NCBI GenBank assembly: GCA_005765155.1 | Contig: VCCP01000003.1 | Location: forward strand, 186,001 to 250,000 | Origin: Zelopaecilomyces penicillatus | Taxonomy: Eukaryota > Ascomycota > Sordariomycetes > Hypocreales > Pseudodiploosporaceae | DNA: 64,000 nt | Direction of reading: 5' to 3' | In this document: positions 57,848-64,000 of the stretch, piece by piece | Numbering within the stretch: position 1 is the first letter of the stretch | Layout: the number at the start of each line of letters is the position of its first letter | The notes under the pieces: model-generated | What the model was told of the DNA's origin: nothing | What the model saw: only the letters and a program-made list of their open reading frames with translations | Database searches by the model: none | Translations under genes and position numbers: made by a program

Positions 57848-60800
57848 GATGCAAAGCTGCAATAAGGGCCCTGAGGTGTATGCTGTTGTGTGTGTATGTG
57901 TTTCGAGGCTCTTAGGCAGAAGTTACCGAGAGAAGGCTGGCTAACATCTTGGAGTTCTCGGGAGGAGGAGATGTTCTTTTATATGTGGGAGCTGCCGGTC
58001 TTTGTGTGTGTGTTTCTTATTTTCTGTTCCTGTAGCAGCAACCCCGGGATACAAACTTTCTGTGGGGTTCGTTCATGTCGTTTTCCTACCAGGAAGCTTT
58101 TACACACCTAATACCTGTACGTTACCATACACGGACGTAACTTGTACAGGTATAGTGCGGTATAATTTCATCCCACTGGAGGGGAATTGGGTTCCTGGAC
58201 GGCTCAGGTCGCAGTCAATGCCTACCGAAATAAAAAGGCCTTTGAAGAAGCTTCTTCATTGGCTCAAGACCCTGAAGATCGGACCGAAGCGGACTTTGTG
58301 GCGGAACCGGGGCAAAATACCAAGAGGGGGAGGAAGAGAGAGTCGTGAACCTAGATAGTTCTAGAGTAGACTAGCGAGACGGACGCAGGATCGTGGAACC
58401 TCGTGCGTCCCTCCCCCACAAGATTATCCTCTCCCCTCCCCCCTGCAACGCAAGAAACTCCCCCACACATCTGCATACTCAACCTGCTTATTACCCCAGA
58501 TCCCGAACCGAACCGGGTAGGCCTTTTCAGCGTGTGCTTGGATGGAATTCATCTGTGAACATCAGATGCCAGAAACGGGCCCATGGTGGAAGGCAGGCTC
58601 GTGATGAAAAGCCCCAAAATGATTGACCGAACCAAAATGGGCCCGAGCTTTGGACCGAGGGAAGAACTTCTTTGTTGCGTTGCGCGCAAAGACCGGCGCC
58701 GCGGGAAAATAAGTCCCAAGATATTTCATCCGGGGGACAGGAAAGCGTCCGTTTGGTGCCTTTTTTTTCGCCCCTCCACCCTTTTCTCTTTCGCCCTGAC
58801 TGACTGACTGACTCTCATCTGAACTAATGACAAGGAAAACGGTCAGCGGGCGTGGAGCACTGCTTTTGAATGATGGTTCGACCGGTATTGGCGCTAGGAA
58901 AAGCCGCCGCTTGAATGGTGCGGTTTTGAAGAATCGGGATGCCTTTTGCGGTTCCAACAACCGAGAGTTGAATTGACAAGTAAAAGATGCAATTGCTGAT
59001 TTTTTGCCTTCATTGACTGGTTTCTTTGTGTATCTTTCTCCTGGGAGACTCCAAAGAAATGCTAGATCAAATTAACAAACTCCCCTACACGTTAGATACT
59101 TGCTTTCCCAGATTAGCAAGTCCATTTCGCCGAGCAAGCCAACACCATCTCTCAAATCGTCATTCTATATTCCTTCCTCACAGCCCGATGTCCCGTAGTG
59201 GCGTCGGGGCTTGCGCCTGTAAAGCCAAAGAAAGAAACAATCACCAGCAACCGTCCACTCCGGGATGCGAGAACCAAAGAACTGCCACATCTGTCTCTAT
59301 CCGGCCATGCCGTCAAATCAAAGGTCTGTCTCACCGGTGGCGCTTGAAAGGAGGGGATCTGACAACGTGGAAGCCTCCAAAAGCCCCAACTGCAGTCACT
59401 AATCGACCATCTATCGATCATGCTAGTATGGGGAAGCGTGATCTTTCTCCACCCCTCCTTCCCCCCCCCCTGTGGGTTCCCCGGAAGCTCCCACTCATCA
59501 GCGTCAGCAAGCGATCGAAGTTATCTGTAGAACCGGCAGACCGTGACTCGAACGGGTGGGCAATTTGATGTCAGATTTATTATGGGAAGCTGACCAAGTC
59601 TAGGCATCAAGATTCATGGATACAGAGCTGTTTCCATTCAGTGTTTCGCTCGATCGAATGTCGGGTTTGGTGCTGCCATCGAGATGCCCTCAAACAAGCA
59701 AAATGTGCTTTGAATGGCCAAAAAGATCCGTGCATGCAGAAACTCCGGTACTGCAAGGTTTCGCCAACGGCCTAAGGCGTAAAATCATCCGGATGGACAC
59801 CTGCCAGTGGCACAGTAGTACCTGCCTTACCTTATTAACCCAGTGCACCTGCATTACATGCATACTACGTACCACTGTACCAGTGCCGATGGAAGCCTGG
59901 ACGGACGCTGTGGGACGGATAAATAATTCGCGAAAATAATACAAACCACTACGGACTACCTTGGCCCTTTTCCGTGCGGGCTTCTAGCCGAAAAGCCCAG
60001 CCTGTCAACACACCCGAATTGGGAAGGCAGATAAGGCTTTCCCCAACTAAAGCCGATGTGGCCAAGGTCAGGCATCCTTGATTCTGAAAGTTCATCGCTT
60101 CCGATCTAGACTACCATTCGCAATGGTTAGGTGTCGACGGCGAAGTGAGCTTTCCTTTGGATACACATAATAAAATCACGTGAATTTACTCATCCATCCA
60201 CATCCAGGACTTACGAACGCGTAATATCAACGCAACGTACTAAGCATGCCTATAACAAGCATGGTATGCACAGCAGCTTCATCAGCATTACAATTTCGCC
60301 GACTTCACTGCGATTTATGGAAAATCATTCTAGAACTTGCCCTTTCATCAAAGCCAAGAGCGAAATAGAGTTGTAGTCTTGTTCTTCACAATCGATATGC
60401 GACAAAAGGAACCATCAATCCATTGGGCCTGTAGTGTAAGCATGTGGCGGGTCACTCGCGTCCCCGCATCAATTGCCATTCTAAATTCTGACATTGTCTC
60501 AATAATTGATAGTCAAAGTGAGTGTACATCCTCGGAGACAAATCCATCTTTTGTTGGGACTGCTGCGCCGCCAGCCGAAACACGACTATCGATCGGATTT
60601 CACGACGCGAGCGGGTCACATGTTTTTTTTTTTGCAAGTTGATGAGATCATCACTGTTAGGGGTTCATGTCAGCTTTACGTTCTGTGGGGACGTGGCGCG
60701 GCTAAAAAGAAAGCCACATAAAATCTGGCTGCCTGCAACCATGGAATCGCTACAGATCTAACCCGCCCAACTCAGCAATACAAGGTCACACGACGGCCGG

Positions 60801-61234
60801 GTTTCGCATTAATTGCGGCTCATCATCTCCTCCAATTCAAAGATAGACTCCGTGTTTCTGAGGGGTGATTGCGCTGATCAGTGGACACAGGTTCCCGCTG
60901 GGCCGCTATTATTACAGTGATATTATACATGTCCACTTTGTATAATTACCTTTATGAAATAATGTATTTATGAAATACAAAACGTATTCAATCAAGTAAC
61001 AATAACAATCCCCTGGTCATTACAACTCCCCATTCATCCAAGCGGGTTCTACACTAAAGCGCTCTATTGGATTCAAAATATTCATTAAGCCAGTCTATTA
61101 TCGTTACACGATGCCCACGTAAAACTACTTTACACTGATAATGCATTAAAAGAACAACCAATAAAACACCCCCATCCAATAACCCATTACCAATATCAAT
61201 ATCAATATCATTACAATGCGCCCATTTTTGTTTC
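57848..61234. other. Intergenic region
   Basis: About 3.4 kb upstream of the GH71 gene and downstream of the GT25 gene. Open frames are short or low complexity. A GACT tetranucleotide repeat lies near 58798. No gene is supported. Confidence 0.5.
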
Positions 61235-62612
61235 TTAATTGTCCGGAAACTGATCCACAACATCCTCGCCTGCTAGTAGCCGGTCTGCGTTTAGTCGGAC
61301 ACTCCAACGAACCATGTCTGTCAAACTCGTCGTCCGAAACCCATCGCCATGATTGCCAATGTCGCTCGCCGCGCTTTTTGGACCCGCAGCTCGGTGATGA
61401 TGGAACAGCGCAGGTTGAGTCGATAAGCAATTCTGCCTCCGTCGGCCATGGGTGCCATCGCAATAAAACCGCAGGAGGATATCGAATGCATCGGTGACAT
61501 CTTTGGTACCGACTTCGTATAATAACTTTCTGGCTCCCTTTTGGCTCAGCGCATAGCCGAGCGAACAGACACCCTCTTGAGCGTGGTGTACAACCCGCGT
61601 GTGTTGTGGATATTGTTCTACTAGCTTGAAAGGGCGGTTTAGTGACCAGAGGTGGTTCTTTTTCGGTACGGTTTCGTCATTTTCGTGGACCACCCGACCC
61701 TTGGGCATATTTTCCGACTTGTCAAATGGAAACGACATGCCACAATGGCCCACCCACAGAAGATCCCAGTCATCTCCATATGGCGAAACGGTAGGAGGTA
61801 GAGTGGCGGGAAGATGATCAAACGCAATATCGGGCACGGTTTTGGGCGACTCGGGCGACGGTTTCGGGTATGTCGGGTCGGCGTACGATAAGCGCGAGGA
61901 CGTCGATAACGGCTGTATAAGAGCGTGGCTAGAGCGAGCAAATCGGATGAGCTGTTCTTTGATTCGAACGTCCCAATCAACATCATCCTCCATGATCAGG
62001 GCCGATGTTAGGTTTTGAGCGACGATTCTGTTCATGGTGATGATTAGAACACTGTTCCGAATTATGGATGTCAACGAAAATGATGCACATACTGCTGAAT
62101 CGCATTCATATGAGCTCGCCATGACCCTATTGACGCATTACGTAGACGGGCATGCTTGGTGGTTTGTGGAATCGCCTTATCAGACACATTCTCGCCCCTT
62201 ACGCCATCGACAAAATGAAGCTCCATATTGCTCAGCGCTGCCTGCAGCACCATGCCATCTCGACGATCTGTTCGACTAGGAAGGCCGACGACGAGAATCT
62301 TTTGAAACTAATCATAATGGAAGCATTTTCTTCTCGTCAGCCAATTTTTTCATAGTTGAGTTACGGACGGAACCCATGAACGTGGCAACGACCACCATCA
62401 CCACCAAATAAAAGGAGGAAGAAAAAACGTACGCCAAGCGTGCTATTGTTGATATCGTTTAATATCCCCGTGGTTTTGGTTTGTGAAAACGAGGCGCGTC
62501 CAAAGTGCCCGGTGGCAGCTTCGCCATGTCGAAGAAAGAACAGGGTAAAAGCAACAAAGGACACGGCGCCCAAGGCCCATATCGCCCGCTTGGTCAAGTT
62601 GAGTTGAATCAT
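61235..62612 (-). CDS. GT25-family type II membrane glycosyltransferase
   Basis: Three exons on the minus strand: 62430-62612, 62093-62298 and 61235-62027, phases joining to 393 residues. A short cytoplasmic tail and one transmembrane anchor (IWALGAVSFVAFTLFF) at the N terminus suggest a Golgi type II protein. The catalytic part has ILVVGLPSRTDRRDGM near the start, then the metal-binding acidic motif ALIMEDDVDWDVRI, then LLWVGHCGMSFPF, and near the end HHAQEGVCSLGYALSQKGAR, all GT25-like. GT25 enzymes transfer galactose or related sugars to glycans or proteins. Either the start at 62612 (better context, purine at -3) or an in-frame ATG at 62654 may be used. The acceptor sugar is unknown. Confidence 0.8.
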
Positions 62613-64000
62613 GGCGGGTGGAAGTTCTCTTCGAGCTGCTGATTTTGAGAGCATCCGTCCGTTCAGGTTCGGAAAAAGTTGAAGCGGTAGGAAATAAGAA
62701 AAAGAAAGAGAAATAACGACAGAGATGATTGTTGGTTTTCTTCTCTCAGCGACTATGGGCGCGCGCGGAGAAGATTCGCATGGATTGCCTGGATGTGCTG
62801 ACGCGGGGCTCGGTCTGCTTATCATTCATCAAACGTCCATCCTTTTTTTTTTTGTGGCGACTCATTTTTTTCTCATCATAGTGGAGTTACATACAGCCTT
62901 ACAGATAGATGGATGGATGTCATCACTGTTAAGCGATAACGAAAGAGCGGCGTTGTAACAAGGGCTATTGATAGCAAAATCCCTAGCAAGGTGGGTATTC
63001 TTTGCGCCCGTTGGGGGTAAGATCCTTGCCTATCGCAAGACTCACAACCAACCTGTAATCTTATTTTTGTCATCCTTTTTGGGGTGGAGGGGGTTGTAGC
63101 ATGCATTGACTTGCCGCCTGTCACATTACCCCCCAGCCGTTTCGGCACATTTTTCTTTTAATGGAGAACCGACAAAGGATATATCTTTCTTTGTCTGTTT
63201 TTTTTCAAGTACATATCGCACATTCCACGCAGAAGCACGTTTCAGTTGGACGCCCGCGCTGCAAATTTGTTGCTCAGAGTACCCAACTGTAAATATAAGG
63301 ACAAACAATGCAGCAGGTAGGTAGATAGTTAGCCACTATACTGAGCATATCCGGTGATGAACTGTTTTTGGTAGACGCCGAGCTAGAAGCCTGTGTTGCA
63401 AACCAAAAAAAGGAGCCCGGCCATCGGGTTTCGGCCTCGGCTTCGGTAGGATCCTTCCCCTAGCGCTGCCGGGCCAAAGGTGGCTTGCAGCAGCGCTACC
63501 ATGTCCATGCTGATTGGACCGTTTTGTCGAGAAAACTCCATTTCCGATCCGAATGAGGAAATCCCCTTTCGTGGCTACTCATGCAGACAAGGCGAGACGG
63601 GAAAGTATCACAGTCGTAATGTGATGGAAAATGTAACTCTAACTCTTGAACCTGCGGCTTTGGCGGCAGTTCAATCTTCACGGGAGAGCAGTGTGAATTA
63701 AGAGCCGCCTTTTGCCCCCACCTAGGTACTCATCGTGACATTTGAACGATAATTGACGCTGAAAGGTACGCTGTAATGTGGTCATCGGGGGGGGGGATGA
63801 ACACCCACGTCTTTTGTAGCCGCGCGTTCCCGCCTCGATCCACCGTGCCGTGTAACGCGACGCTGTGCCCCAGGATGTTTGGTTTCTTGGGTCAAATTGC
63901 TAGAATGGAGATTTACTGTCATGCCAAAACTCACAGCTTGCCTCTACAGAATAAAAAAGTGTGTGGATATGAGAGCCCGCTATAATCTTCGGCAACCGAC
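62613..64000. other. Intergenic region to the right edge
   Basis: The 5' flank of the GT25 gene and unannotated sequence to the window end. Short open frames only; no supported gene. Confidence 0.5.

Noticed and set aside
59026..59568. 180-residue open frame on the plus strand
   Set aside because: Composition is random, no domain, no splice support, and it lies in an otherwise gene-free stretch.
1..64000. CRISPR arrays, rRNA genes or an intact transposon
   Set aside because: No regularly spaced repeats, rRNA-like sequence, transposase or reverse transcriptase signature was seen.

Overview
The window comes from a filamentous ascomycete, most likely a sordariomycete and plausibly a hypocrealean. 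The genes carry short GT...AG introns of about 50-90 nt. The content includes a 7TM-RGS protein, a pisatin-demethylase-type P450, a GH71 alpha-1,3-glucanase with tandem CBM24 modules, an HNH-like/APH kinase fusion and an ankyrin-deaminase gene, all typical of such fungi. No ribosomal genes, CRISPR arrays or intact transposons are visible. All calls rest on reading the sequence and on recalled family features; no database search was run.

Layout. Positions 1-4,755 hold a GNAT acetyltransferase and a five-exon 7TM-RGS gene. Positions 4,756-13,997 form a 9-kb gene desert rich in homopolymer G/C tracts and microsatellites. Positions 14,000-40,000 look like an accessory block. It holds an HNH-like/APH kinase fusion, six copies (intact and broken) of an unrecognised small two-exon gene family, an extra Aurora-like kinase, an intronless papain-fold (BtrH/C39-like) protein, a degenerate RNase H-fold (Gfd2-like) protein, a GH1 beta-glucosidase with an in-frame TAG, a BTB protein, a C2H2 zinc-finger protein and an ankyrin/DYW-type deaminase gene with two lesions. 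Positions 40,000-64,000 return to ordinary content: a proline/serine-rich protein, a large coiled-coil protein, an AIFM3-like Rieske-FAD oxidoreductase, a secreted epoxide hydrolase convergent with a P450, the GH71 glucanase and a GT25 glycosyltransferase.

The best candidate for something undescribed is the small-gene family at 18.9-28.4 kb. Exon 1 encodes about 22-26 residues ending in a QPPDP motif. A phase-1 intron follows. Exon 2 opens with a conserved block ending in a LLRQIE-like helix. The tail then varies: a C2H2 finger in one copy, Ser/Thr-rich or unrelated in others. Three copies (A-C) share duplicated flanks and differ from one another largely by transitions, which suggests RIP-like decay. 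The other three (D-F) form a tight tandem array with units of about 335 bp.

Lesions cluster in the accessory block (GH1 TAG, deaminase TAA plus frameshift, an A7 run in copy D). This suggests relaxed selection or RIP-like mutation there, although assembly errors cannot be excluded from sequence alone.
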